A DNA stretch of 47,765 nucleotides. Source: an uncultured Alphaproteobacteria bacterium. GTDB taxonomy: Bacteria > Pseudomonadota > Alphaproteobacteria > HIMB59. This document shows positions 1 through 8,504 of this stretch, piece by piece. The DNA is taken from the NCBI GenBank assembly GCA_902621205.1, contig CACNLH010000012.1, positions 1 through 47,765 on the forward strand. The letters are read 5' to 3'. A program made the position numbers and the translations under genes. Each line of letters opens with the position of its first letter. The stretch's first letter is position 1. A model generated the notes under the pieces. It was given only the letters and a program-made list of their open reading frames with translations. It searched no databases and had not been told where the DNA came from.

Positions 1-114
1 ACAACAAATTTGAATTTCTTTTTGAAGATATTTATAAGATCTATGTAAACCTAAAATTATTTCTAGGATATTTTCTTTTTTAAAATATAAAGTATCGGCA
101 AAACTTAAATTCAT
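1..114 (-). CDS. partial ORF at left edge, possibly a MarR-type regulator
   Basis: An open frame runs leftward from an ATG at 114 to the window edge, 38 codons without a stop, starting MNLSFADTLYF. It is divergent from the branched-chain aminotransferase gene. In many alphaproteobacteria a MarR-family regulator sits beside ilvE, and the visible stretch (aromatic and hydrophobic residues, then an RSYKYL segment) could be the first helix of such a protein. That is a guess from context: too little is visible to identify a domain. Confidence 0.4.
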   Translation of the reverse strand, partial: MNLSFADTLYFKKENILEIILGLHRSYKYLQKEIQICC

Positions 115-173
115 AAGATATAAATATAATTATATTGTGAATTTTAATAAATAATATTACATTATTTCGAAGT

Positions 174-1061
174 ATGGAAATTATTCCCTTTGATAAAAGA
201 ATTGGTTTTATTTGGTATAACGGTAAATTTGTGGAATGGCAAAACGCTACAACTCATGTATTAAATCATGGTCTTCATTATGGCAGTTGTGTTTTTGAGG
301 GTTTAAGAGTTTATGGAGAAAAAATTTATAAATTAGAAAAACACACTGATAGATTGTTTTTTTCTGCTCATAGAATGGGTATAGATGTCCCTTACTCAAA
401 AGATGAAATAAATAAGGCTCAAGAGGAGACAATTAAAAAAATGAATATCAAATATGGTTATGTTCGACCTGTGATTTGGAGAGGGAGTGAAATGATGGCT
501 ATTTCAGCACAAAAAAATAAAATAAATGTTGCTGTTGCTACTTGGGAATGGCCTAGCTATTTCACTAAAGAAGACAGGTTGAAAGGTATATCTCTTCAAA
601 CAGCATTGTGGAAAAGACCGCCCCCAGATTGTATACCGACTGACACTAAAGCTGCTGGCCTATATATGATTTGTACTTTAAGTAAGCATGAGGCTGAAAA
701 AAATGGTTTTACAGATGCTTTGATGCTTGATTATAAAGGTAGAATCAGTGAGTCTACTGGATCAAATATTTTTTTGGTAATTAATGGAGAAATTCATACT
801 CCCGTGCCTGATTGTTTTTTAAATGGAATTACACGTCAGGCTGTTATTGAAATTGCAAAAAATGAGGGTATCAAAGTTATTGAAAGAGATATATATCCAG
901 ATGAAATAAAAAATGCTGAAGAAATTTTCCTAACAGGCTCTGCTGTAGAAGTAACCCCAGTAGGAAAAATAGATAATCAAACTTTTAAAGTTGGAGATAT
1001 TACAGCTAAAATTTCAAGTCTATATATGAAAGAGGTAGATCCTAACTACAAAGATAACTAA
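174..1061 (+). CDS. ilvE: branched-chain amino acid aminotransferase
   Basis: A 295-residue fold-type IV PLP aminotransferase that transfers the amino group between glutamate and the branched-chain 2-oxo acids, the last step of Val/Leu/Ile synthesis and the first of their breakdown. Visible family features are HGLHYGSCVFEGLRVY near residue 32, the lysine in TDTKAAGLY (near 158) expected to hold PLP, the SESTGSNIF segment near 194 and the FLTGSAVEVTPV segment near 250 that closes the phosphate site. Length is normal for the family. The ATG at 174 has no strong Shine-Dalgarno. The 3' end overlaps the convergent moaE stop by a few bases. Cytoplasmic. Confidence 0.93.
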   Translation: MEIIPFDKRIGFIWYNGKFVEWQNATTHVLNHGLHYGSCVFEGLRVYGEKIYKLEKHTDRLFFSAHRMGIDVPYSKDEINKAQEETIKKMNIKYGYVRPVIWRGSEMMAISAQKNKINVAVATWEWPSYFTKEDRLKGISLQTALWKRPPPDCIPTDTKAAGLYMICTLSKHEAEKNGFTDALMLDYKGRISESTGSNIFLVINGEIHTPVPDCFLNGITRQAVIEIAKNEGIKVIERDIYPDEIKNAEEIFLTGSAVEVTPVGKIDNQTFKVGDITAKISSLYMKEVDPNYKDN

Positions 1062-1519
1062 TTAATAATTTCTCTCCATTTTAACATTTTTTCATTATCA
1101 AGACTTTTTTGTAAAACCACTTCTTTTTGATCATTATCTAATAAATGAAATTTCCAAAAAGCCACATCTATTTTTAAGCTATCAATCACAAACTCACAAG
1201 CTTTGATAGCGTTTGCACGATGAGATGAAGCAGTAATTACTAAGACAATTTTTTCTCCTAAATCTAATTTTCCTATTCGATGAATTATTAAACATTCATT
1301 TAGTTTCCAATTATTTAATGCTGTGCTCCTTATTTTTTTTAGCTGAACTAATGCTAATTCTTCATAACACTCTAAATAAATTCCTTTAATTTTCTTATTT
1401 GATGAGCTTAAATCAGATCTAACTGTCCCTAAGAAGAAACTGTAAGCACCATTTGTATCAGATGAAACATATTTTAACTCTGTTTCTAAATCAAAACTTT
1501 CATTAGTAATTTTAATCAT
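1058..1519 (-). CDS. moaE: molybdopterin synthase catalytic subunit
   Basis: The 153-residue large subunit of molybdopterin synthase. It inserts the two dithiolene sulfurs into precursor Z (cPMP), using MoaD thiocarboxylate as donor. Family features are the SFFLGTVR segment near residue 28, YLECYEELA near 48, the HRIGKLDLGE segment near 80, and the C-terminal AFWKFHLLDN region in place of the more usual PIWK(K/E) catalytic stretch. Its ATG overlaps the moaD stop (TAATG), so the two subunits are probably translationally coupled. Other moa genes are not in this window, so the rest of the cofactor pathway must be elsewhere. Confidence 0.9.
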   Translation of the reverse strand: MIKITNESFDLETELKYVSSDTNGAYSFFLGTVRSDLSSSNKKIKGIYLECYEELALVQLKKIRSTALNNWKLNECLIIHRIGKLDLGEKIVLVITASSHRANAIKACEFVIDSLKIDVAFWKFHLLDNDQKEVVLQKSLDNEKMLKWREIIN

Positions 1520-1773
1520 TATCCACCTGTAACGGGAGGTAAAAAAGCCAATATGTCACCATTATTTAGTGTTTGATTTTCATCATCAATTTCCTTTAAG
1601 TTTAAAAAAAATTTCACGCTCTTATCCTCAAATATTTCTTGGTATATAGCGTCTTTAGATATGAGATTATTTTTCAATTCTTTAAAACTTATATTTTTAT
1701 TAAATTCAATTAAGTCATGACTTTTTTTAAGTTTTACTCTTATCCAAGAAAAATATTTTAATGTAATATTCAA
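1519..1773 (-). CDS. moaD: molybdopterin synthase sulfur carrier subunit
   Basis: An 84-residue beta-grasp (ubiquitin-like) protein that ends in the diagnostic Gly-Gly (PPVTGG). The C-terminal glycine is adenylated and thiocarboxylated to deliver sulfur to MoaE. The start is a TTG whose bases overlap the pgsA stop (TTGA, 4 nt). No ATG gives a full beta-grasp N-terminus (MNITLKYFSW), so TTG is preferred. The downstream moaE start overlaps the moaD stop by 1 nt. The order pgsA-moaD-moaE is common in alphaproteobacteria, although the lipid and cofactor pathways are unrelated. Confidence 0.9.
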   Translation of the reverse strand: MNITLKYFSWIRVKLKKSHDLIEFNKNISFKELKNNLISKDAIYQEIFEDKSVKFFLNLKEIDDENQTLNNGDILAFLPPVTGG

Positions 1774-2324
1774 ATATATTTGAAACCTTTTGCTACATAA
1801 TTATATCCAGATAATAAAGTAATAATAGCAGCAAGCCATAATGTGACTAAACCTAAATTCCAAAGAAAATCATTTAATTCGAAACCTAATCCTATTATGA
1901 GAATAGATAAACTAACCATTTGAAATGTAGTTTTATATTTAGCTAGTCTGCTTACTGGCATATCAGTATTTAATTTAGCTAAAAATTCTCTCAAACCTGA
2001 AATTGCAATTTCTCTTAGTAAAATAATTATAGCTGGAATAACATGAATATCTGCAATTACTCTTGTGTCTATCAACACTATAATGACAGCAGCTATTAAA
2101 AGTTTATCAGCAATAGGATCAAGTAAAGTACCAAGCTTAGATGATTGATTTAATGTTCTGGCTAAGTACCCATCAAAATAATCAGAAATAGAGGATATTA
2201 TAAAAAGTAAGCCTGCAATAAGAACCACTTTAGAATTGTCAGAGAACAGTAAATATAAAATTATGGGAATTAAAATAATTCTTACAAAGGTAATAATATT
2301 GGGAATAGTATAAATTTTAGCCAT
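1770..2324 (-). CDS. pgsA: CDP-diacylglycerol-glycerol-3-phosphate 3-phosphatidyltransferase
   Basis: A 184-residue integral membrane enzyme of the CDP-alcohol phosphatidyltransferase family. It makes phosphatidylglycerol phosphate from CDP-diacylglycerol and glycerol 3-phosphate at the inner membrane. The signature D-x2-D-G-x2-A-R-x8-G-x3-D-x3-D is complete: D48, D51, G52, A55, R56, G65, D69 and D73. Several hydrophobic helices flank it (about 8-27, 33-47, 74-92, 130-150, 158-178). The ATG overlaps by 8 nt the stop that uvrC would have if its frameshift were corrected, which supports an ancestral uvrC-pgsA coupling. Confidence 0.93.
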   Translation of the reverse strand: MAKIYTIPNIITFVRIILIPIILYLLFSDNSKVVLIAGLLFIISSISDYFDGYLARTLNQSSKLGTLLDPIADKLLIAAVIIVLIDTRVIADIHVIPAIIILLREIAISGLREFLAKLNTDMPVSRLAKYKTTFQMVSLSILIIGLGFELNDFLWNLGLVTLWLAAIITLLSGYNYVAKGFKYI

Positions 2325-2421
2325 TTATCTTATCTAATATAGCCTTAATATTTTTCGAATTTAATCCTTTTATTTGAGCTAACTCATCTCTGTTAGCTTT
2401 CTTTAGATTTTGAACACTTCC
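2317..2421 (-). other. out-of-frame uvrC C-terminal helix-hairpin-helix segment
   Basis: Read on the minus strand in the frame that starts with GGA at 2421, this stretch encodes GSVQNLKKANRDELAQIKG followed by LNSKNIKAILDKING and a TAA at 2319-2317. It aligns by eye with the end of UvrC from E. coli (GGLQGLRNASVEEIAKVPG...) and is the second HhH hairpin of the (HhH)2 domain, 34 residues. Its stop overlaps the pgsA ATG by 8 nt. The intact coding sense argues for a very recent mutation, an assembly error, or slippage-dependent expression rather than an old decayed tail. Confidence 0.85.
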
Positions 2422-4120
2422 AAAAAAAATTGATGACCCTCATTTTTTTTATTTTCCCAATGCCAGATATATCATCTAAAAAACTTGTTTTTAGGGAGTC
2501 GGACATCCTTTTCATGCTATTTTTTTTGGATAATTTGTGAGCCTGATCTCTCATTTTTTGAATAAAACCCTCTATTTGAGGGCTATCCTTTAAAGATAGA
2601 TTTTTTTCACTTAGAGTATGATATCTGTCAAATCTAAAATCTCTTTTAAAACCTTTAGACACCCCAATTAACTTTATACTTTCACTAATACCGCTATCAT
2701 CAATAATTTCTTGGCAAATTTTCAAATAAGGTTGACCCCCGTCAATAATTATTAAATCTGGCAAAATTTTATCATCTTTGGAGAAACGAGATTTAAACAC
2801 CTTTCGCATTAAATCTGCATCACCAAATTTTTTTAAATCATAATCTTTAAATTTATATGTTCTAGAGTCTTTTATACTAAAACCCTCTTCATTAAATACT
2901 ACATATGAAGCCACAGCATAATTGTTACCGAAAAAACTATTGTCGTAAGCCTCAACACGTTCAATTTTATTATTAATATTAAACCTATTTTTCATTAAAT
3001 TTAAAATTTCTTGATTATTAATAAACTTTTGTTTTTGAAGATTTACTTCTTTATCATTTCTTTTTGCGGTAAGTTTCGAAATTTTCTGAACACCATTAAT
3101 TTTGCTACTTTTTAGAAATACATCAATCTTATAATTGTCTCTCATAATTGACTTTAATTCATTATATCCGTTAATTTTTTTTGAAATTATTATTTTATTA
3201 GGTCTGAAGTTTTTTAAATAAAATTGTATTATTAAAGAGGTAAGGTCTATATCATCTTCAAATTTTTCAGAATAGTAAATTAAATTCCCACCAAGATATC
3301 GCCCGTACCTAATGAAGCCAATGTATATTGAGAAATGTTTTTTATCATCAATATGAATATAGTCATAATTTGTATCTTGAGTACTGATTTTCACTTCCTC
3401 TCTGATGATAAAATTTAAAGATTGTATACTATCTCTTAGCTCTGCTGCCTTTTCATAGTTTTGACTTTCACTAAAATAAACCATTTGTTTTTCTAATTTA
3501 TCAAATATTTTTTTTTGGCCTCCTTGAAAAAATTTAACTGTATCATCAACTTGATTTTTGTATTCATTTTGACTAACTTTATTTACGCATGGAGCTGAGC
3601 ATTGTTTTAAATCATAAAGTAGGCATGCCCGTTTTCTATTTTTAAACTCTAAGTCACTACAACTCCTTAACTTAAAAGATTTCTGCAAGATTTTTATTAC
3701 TTTGTCTGTTTTTAACGCTGATGTAAATGGACCAAATACTTTATCTTCATTAGAAAATTCATTTCTAAATCTTGTCAGTCTTGGAAAGTCACCTTTAGTA
3801 ATTTTTATTAATGGAAAGCTTTTATCATCTTTTAAACGAATATTATATCTAGGTGAAAATTTCTTGATAAGTAAAGCCTCTAATAATAATGCATTTCTTT
3901 CAGACTCAGTTAGCTCAAAATCAATATTTACTGTTTGTGAAACCATTTTTTGAAGTCTTCTTGGAAGTTTTGGTAGATTACCGTAATTAGATAATCTCCT
4001 TTTGATATTGATAGCTTTTCCTATATAGATCGGGTTATCTTTTTTATTTTTAAAAAGGTAAACCCCTGAACTTTGAGGTGCGTCTTTTATTCTGTTTTTT
4101 ACAATTTCAAGCCCAATCAT
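2393..4120 (-). CDS. uvrC: excinuclease ABC subunit C, frameshifted near the C terminus
   Basis: UvrC makes both incisions around UvrB-bound DNA lesions in nucleotide excision repair. The GIY-YIG nuclease domain is at the N terminus (GVYLF near 19, YIGKA near 32), the UVR motif that contacts UvrB near 200-235, and the RNase H-like 3' of centre with VEAYDNSFFG and IIIDGGQ. The frame ends at 575 residues with WKCSKSKES directly after the first half of the helix-hairpin-helix region (DDISGIGKIKK). The missing second half, beginning FGSVQNLKKA, is encoded one base out of frame. The break lies in a run of eight T (A8 on the + strand, 2422-2429). Seven T would give a normal 600-residue protein. uvrB is also in this window at 14489-16471. 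Confidence 0.88.
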   Translation of the reverse strand: MIGLEIVKNRIKDAPQSSGVYLFKNKKDNPIYIGKAINIKRRLSNYGNLPKLPRRLQKMVSQTVNIDFELTESERNALLLEALLIKKFSPRYNIRLKDDKSFPLIKITKGDFPRLTRFRNEFSNEDKVFGPFTSALKTDKVIKILQKSFKLRSCSDLEFKNRKRACLLYDLKQCSAPCVNKVSQNEYKNQVDDTVKFFQGGQKKIFDKLEKQMVYFSESQNYEKAAELRDSIQSLNFIIREEVKISTQDTNYDYIHIDDKKHFSIYIGFIRYGRYLGGNLIYYSEKFEDDIDLTSLIIQFYLKNFRPNKIIISKKINGYNELKSIMRDNYKIDVFLKSSKINGVQKISKLTAKRNDKEVNLQKQKFINNQEILNLMKNRFNINNKIERVEAYDNSFFGNNYAVASYVVFNEEGFSIKDSRTYKFKDYDLKKFGDADLMRKVFKSRFSKDDKILPDLIIIDGGQPYLKICQEIIDDSGISESIKLIGVSKGFKRDFRFDRYHTLSEKNLSLKDSPQIEGFIQKMRDQAHKLSKKNSMKRMSDSLKTSFLDDISGIGKIKKMRVINFFWKCSKSKES

Positions 4121-4216
4121 AAGTCTATATTACAGACATTTTATGAATCACAAAAAAATTAATGAGTTTCTAATCAAAAAATAGATAGTATAAATAATTC
4201 AATTATCAATTAAAAC

Positions 4217-5104
4217 ATGGACTGGGATAAACTTAAAATTTTTCATAATGTTGCACTAGATCTTAATATCTCAGAAGCAGCTAATAAAATGAATATAAGT
4301 CATTCATCTATAAGTAGACAGATTAGCTCGCTAGAGAGAGATCTGAAAGTATCACTATTTAAAAGACATGCCAGAGGACTTACATTGACTGAACAAGGTA
4401 AAATTTTATTTAAAACAGCACATGATATATTTGGAAAGATAGCTCTAACTGAGTCTCAATTAACTTCTTCTAAGGAAAAACCTACAGGCTCACTGCATAT
4501 AGCTGCAACTGTTGCCTTTGGTACTACATGGCTTGCCCCAAGAATAGCTAAGTTTTCAAACTCATATCCTGATATTGATATTTCTATAAGAATTGAAAAT
4601 AAATATACAGATCTTTCCTTGGGTGAAGCTGATGTAGCTTTAAGATTAAAAGAGCCTACACAAATGGATTTAATTCGTTTTCCTTTGTATGAGTTTCAAT
4701 TTAAAATTTACTCTTCACCAGAATATATTGAAAAATTTGGTATACCAAAAAGTGTAGGTGATTTATCAAAACATACAATAATTGCTTTTGGTCATGATGT
4801 TGAGCCATCTATACCCGATGTAAACTGTATTTTGGATTTAGTTCCTAAATCAAAAAAACCCAAGACCATTTATATATCTAATATGTATGGAGTTATGAGA
4901 GCTATTGGAGGAGGAGCGGGCATTGGTGCCTTACCAGATTATATGAAAATATCTAATAACAATCTTGTTCCTATTTTACCTAATGCAAATACTCCTAAGA
5001 CAATAATTTATTTTACTTATCCACCTGAATTGAAGGGTTCTAAAAAAATTGAAGCTCTCAGAGATTTTTTAGTGAGAGAAGTAAACAAAGAAAAAAAAGT
5101 TTAG
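4217..5104 (+). CDS. LysR-family transcriptional regulator
   Basis: A 295-residue regulator with an N-terminal winged helix-turn-helix (about 1-60: LNISEAANKMNISHSSISRQ, then LERDLKVSLFKRHARGLTLTEQG), followed by a linker helix and a periplasmic-binding-like effector domain (about 90-290). The HTH and effector arrangement resembles the GcvA/DsdC-type subgroup by eye, but the effector cannot be deduced. It lies between leftward uvrC and a leftward htpG operon with no obvious target partner: the 96 bp divergent spacer to uvrC is the only shared promoter region. Its stop overlaps the convergent zinc-protein stop. Confidence 0.88.
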   Translation: MDWDKLKIFHNVALDLNISEAANKMNISHSSISRQISSLERDLKVSLFKRHARGLTLTEQGKILFKTAHDIFGKIALTESQLTSSKEKPTGSLHIAATVAFGTTWLAPRIAKFSNSYPDIDISIRIENKYTDLSLGEADVALRLKEPTQMDLIRFPLYEFQFKIYSSPEYIEKFGIPKSVGDLSKHTIIAFGHDVEPSIPDVNCILDLVPKSKKPKTIYISNMYGVMRAIGGGAGIGALPDYMKISNNNLVPILPNANTPKTIIYFTYPPELKGSKKIEALRDFLVREVNKEKKV

Positions 5105-5277
5105 TCTTTTTTTATAAATTTTTTATTACAATAGTTACACACAATTTCTTTTTTTTTACCAAATTTAAAATAAACAGCTGGATGGCCTAAATTACCGCTT
5201 CCACCATCGCACATTACTATGTCAGTATTTTTTGAAACATATTCGATGGACTCTGCTATTTTGTTTTGATCGCTCAT
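5101..5277 (-). CDS. zf-CHCC (NDUFS6-like) zinc-finger protein, 58 residues
   Basis: A short protein with the zf-CHCC pattern: VMCDGG near 21-26, LGHPAVYF near 30-37, and VCNYC near 46-50, giving Cys, His, Cys, Cys zinc ligands. The family is shared with the mitochondrial complex I accessory subunit NDUFS6 and is widespread as a tiny stand-alone protein in alphaproteobacteria. Whether it joins complex I in bacteria is not something I can see here. The ATG shares ATGA with the htpG stop, so it should be translated by termination-reinitiation behind htpG. It overlaps the end of the convergent LysR gene by 3 nt. Confidence 0.85.
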   Translation of the reverse strand: MSDQNKIAESIEYVSKNTDIVMCDGGSGNLGHPAVYFKFGKKKEIVCNYCNKKFIKKD

Positions 5278-7136
5278 AAGGAAACGAGCTCTGAGACTAA
5301 ATTCGTATATTTTTTTGGGTCGTCAAGGCTTTCACCTTCCATAAGCTTTGCATGGTCATAAAGAATTTCACAGAATTTATCTTTTTGATTTTTATCTAAA
5401 GATTTTAATTTATTAACTAATTCATGATTAATATTTATTTCTAAAATTCTTTTTTCATCAGAAATATTTTGATTATTAGCGGCCATCAGTTTTTTTAAAT
5501 GCATATCCATATCATTCTCATCAGCTACTAAACATGAAGCACTTGTAGTAAGTCTTTTAGAAATTTTAACATCTTTAACTTTATCTTTCAGATTGTCTTT
5601 TAAAAATCCAACAAAATCTTTGTCTTCCTTTGGCTCTTCTTTGTCTTTTTTTGACTCTTTTTTATCCTCAATATCTACTTCACCTTTCGTAATAGATGTA
5701 AATTCATAATCTTTGAATTTCATTTTCATTGGCATCCAGAATTCGTCAACTGGATCCGTAATTAACAAAACATTTATTTTTTTATTTTTAAATAGTTCCA
5801 TTTGAGGGCTATTAATGAGGTTTTCCTTGTTTTCACCTGATATATAATAGATTTTCTTTTTATCATTTGAAAAATCAGTTACGTATTGATCTAAAGTTAT
5901 CATTTCCTCTTTCTCAGAGCAGTTAAATGTTGAAAACTCAAATATTTGATCATGAAAGTCATTAAATTCATAAAGTCCCTCTTTTACAACAGGTCCAAAA
6001 TTCTTCCAAAAATCTTTAAATTCATCTGGTTTCTTTTTTTGTAATTCTAAAATTTCTTTAAGAACTCTTTTTGTAATAGCATTAGATATTTTATTAATTA
6101 CGGCATTATTTTGTAAAATTTCTCTTGAAATATTTAAACTAAGATCTTCTGTGTCTACCACACCTGGCACAAATCTAAGCCAAGCTGGAATTAATGCATC
6201 TAACTTATCAGAAATAAATACTTTATTAACATATAGCTTTAACTTGTTTTTGCGATCTGGATGATAAAGATCTTGAGGCTGCGATTTAGGTAAATATAAA
6301 AGAGCAGTGTAATTTACAACTCCCTCAGCTTTAAAGTGAATAGTTGTTAAAGGCTCATCATAATAATTTGAAACTTGATTATAAAAAGATTTGTAATCAT
6401 CTTTTTTAATTTTTGATTTATCTTTCAACCAAATGGCTTCAGCAGAGTTTACTTGTTCTTCAGTTTTATTATTTTTTTCTTTATCATTTTTATCCTCTTC
6501 AGATGTTACAAAAATTGGGAAAGGAACAAAATCAGAGTACTTTTTTATAATTTCCTCTATTTTATATTTACTTAAGAACTCTTTCTCATCCTTCTTAATT
6601 GATAACGTAATTTCAGTTCCAATTTCATTGTATTTCGTTTCCTCAATTGAAAATGTACCTTTACCATCTGAAGTCCATAGGTAACCACTGGATGAGTCAT
6701 ATTTCTTTGATCTAACAATTACTTGATCGGAGACCATAAATGATGAATAGAAACCAACTCCAAATTTACCAATTTGATTGATATCTCCCTTTTTATCACC
6801 CATCTTTTTAATAAACTCTTCCGTGCCAGATTTAGCTATTGTGCCTAAATTTGATTGCATATCTTTATCATCCATTCCAATCCCATTATCTTTAATTGAG
6901 ATAGTTTTATTTTTTTCATTAAGATGAATTCGAATTTGGAATTTATTTGTTTTAGGAGCTTTGGAGTCAGTCTGACTAACATATCTAAGCTTTTCACAAG
7001 CATCTGATGAATTTGATATTAATTCACGTAAAAATATTTCCTTTTCGGTATAGAGTGAATTAGCAACTATATCTAGGAGTTTTGATACTTCAGTTTCAAA
7101 TTTTACAGTTTTCTTTTCCGCTTGTTGTTTAGTCAT
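5274..7136 (-). CDS. htpG: chaperone HtpG (Hsp90)
   Basis: A 620-residue bacterial Hsp90, an ATP-driven homodimeric cytosolic chaperone. The GHKL ATPase domain is at the N terminus: ELISNSSDACEKLR near 39, DNGIGMDDKDM near 82, and FGVGFYSSFMV near 124. The middle domain contains PLTTIHFKAEGVVNYTALLY and the catalytic-loop stretch SLNISREILQNN near 332. The C-terminal dimerisation part is present (TTSASCLVADENDMDMHL). A charged, lysine-rich insertion at about 215-235 is linker-like. AAGGAT lies about 10 nt upstream of the ATG. Divergent from the aminopeptidase operon with only 27 bp between, so the promoters must overlap or lie in the genes. Confidence 0.96.
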   Translation of the reverse strand: MTKQQAEKKTVKFETEVSKLLDIVANSLYTEKEIFLRELISNSSDACEKLRYVSQTDSKAPKTNKFQIRIHLNEKNKTISIKDNGIGMDDKDMQSNLGTIAKSGTEEFIKKMGDKKGDINQIGKFGVGFYSSFMVSDQVIVRSKKYDSSSGYLWTSDGKGTFSIEETKYNEIGTEITLSIKKDEKEFLSKYKIEEIIKKYSDFVPFPIFVTSEEDKNDKEKNNKTEEQVNSAEAIWLKDKSKIKKDDYKSFYNQVSNYYDEPLTTIHFKAEGVVNYTALLYLPKSQPQDLYHPDRKNKLKLYVNKVFISDKLDALIPAWLRFVPGVVDTEDLSLNISREILQNNAVINKISNAITKRVLKEILELQKKKPDEFKDFWKNFGPVVKEGLYEFNDFHDQIFEFSTFNCSEKEEMITLDQYVTDFSNDKKKIYYISGENKENLINSPQMELFKNKKINVLLITDPVDEFWMPMKMKFKDYEFTSITKGEVDIEDKKESKKDKEEPKEDKDFVGFLKDNLKDKVKDVKISKRLTTSASCLVADENDMDMHLKKLMAANNQNISDEKRILEININHELVNKLKSLDKNQKDKFCEILYDHAKLMEGESLDDPKKYTNLVSELVSL

Positions 7137-7163
7137 TTTTTTTTAATATCCTTATTATAAGTA

Positions 7164-8504
7164 ATGTTTACCAATGATAATACTGAGTGTTCTACAAAAA
7201 TTTCTGTCATTTCACAAAGTAAATTTGATAAATGGTTGTTAACACAATCATCTTTTACTAAAAATTGGGCTTTATCTAATAATTTCAAGGCAGAATCAGG
7301 AAAAATTCTCAAAATTCCTTACGAGGACGGAAGATTGAAAGAGGTCATATTAGGAGAGGGTACAGATAAAAACCTAGAGGCAATTAGTGCTTTTTCTGCG
7401 TCTAACATTGGTAACTATTATATTTCCAATAAATTTGCCAAATCAAAGGTGCCTGAAATATACAAAGCATGGGCTTGGGGCAACTATAACTATCAGTCTA
7501 AATCCAAAAAAAATTTATTATACGTAAAGGAACAAAAGGAATTAGAGTTTTTAACTTTTTACTCAGATTGTATAAATTTTTCAAGAGACTTGATAAATAG
7601 CCCTGCAAATAAATTAAACCCTTCAACTTATTACTCAAAAATTAAAAATAATAATTTGTTTAAAAGTTTTAATTTTATTGATTACACTGAAAAAGAAATA
7701 AATTCGAATTTTCCTTTGACATGTGCTGTTGGTAAATCTTCCTCTTCAAAACCAAAAGTGATTGAAATAACAAATCGAAAACTTTCAAAAAAAGATAAAC
7801 CATTGGTTATTATTGGAAAAGGAGTTACATTTGACACAGGTGGTGTAAACATAAAACCAGGTACCTCAATGAGAAATATGAAAAAAGATATGGGAGGATC
7901 TGCTATCGCTTTATCATTATTTTTGTTAGCAAATTATTTTTTAAAAAAAACTAAAATTGTTTTAATTGCCCCAATCGCTGAAAATGCAATATCATCCAAA
8001 TCAATGAGACCTGGTGATGTATATTCATCTGTATCAGGAAAGTCTATCGAAATTGCTCATACAGATGCTGAGGGAAGACTTTTGTTAGCAGATGCAATAG
8101 AAAAAGCATCTTCTTATAACCCATGTATGATTATTGATTTTGCAACGCTTACCGGAGCAGCAAGAGTAGCTCTTGGTGAGGACCTTCCTGCTTATTTTAG
8201 CAATAATGAAACATTTGCAAAAAAAATTGAAAATTTAAATAAAGAAAAATTGAGATGTTGGAGATTACCCTTGTACTCTCCTTACTTGTTTAAAATTAAA
8301 TCTCAAGTAGCAGATCTTAGTAATTCATCTTTAGATGGTATGGCTGGTTCTATTACGGCAGCACTTTTTCTTCAAGAATTTTTAAAATCTCCCAATATAC
8401 CTTGGTTTCACTTTGACACCTTTGCTTGGTCTCAAGACTCCAAAGGAGCTGCATTACAGGGATTAGATATAATGAGTGATTTTTTAAGGAAAAATTTTAA
8501 TTAG
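7164..8504 (+). CDS. M17 leucyl aminopeptidase family protein
   Basis: A 446-residue two-metal aminopeptidase that removes N-terminal residues from peptides, including Cys-Gly from glutathione turnover. The C-terminal catalytic domain has all expected residues: K219 and D224 in GKGVTFDTGG, K231, D242 in KKDMGGSA, and D301 and E303 with R305 in HTDAEGRLLLAD. The N-terminal domain is shorter than in E. coli PepA (503 aa), closer to PepB-sized and alphaproteobacterial forms. First gene of a rightward operon: its TAG overlaps the GTG of the next gene, and gshA-gshB follow, which fits a glutathione/peptide-turnover grouping. Confidence 0.92.
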   Translation: MFTNDNTECSTKISVISQSKFDKWLLTQSSFTKNWALSNNFKAESGKILKIPYEDGRLKEVILGEGTDKNLEAISAFSASNIGNYYISNKFAKSKVPEIYKAWAWGNYNYQSKSKKNLLYVKEQKELEFLTFYSDCINFSRDLINSPANKLNPSTYYSKIKNNNLFKSFNFIDYTEKEINSNFPLTCAVGKSSSSKPKVIEITNRKLSKKDKPLVIIGKGVTFDTGGVNIKPGTSMRNMKKDMGGSAIALSLFLLANYFLKKTKIVLIAPIAENAISSKSMRPGDVYSSVSGKSIEIAHTDAEGRLLLADAIEKASSYNPCMIIDFATLTGAARVALGEDLPAYFSNNETFAKKIENLNKEKLRCWRLPLYSPYLFKIKSQVADLSNSSLDGMAGSITAALFLQEFLKSPNIPWFHFDTFAWSQDSKGAALQGLDIMSDFLRKNFN

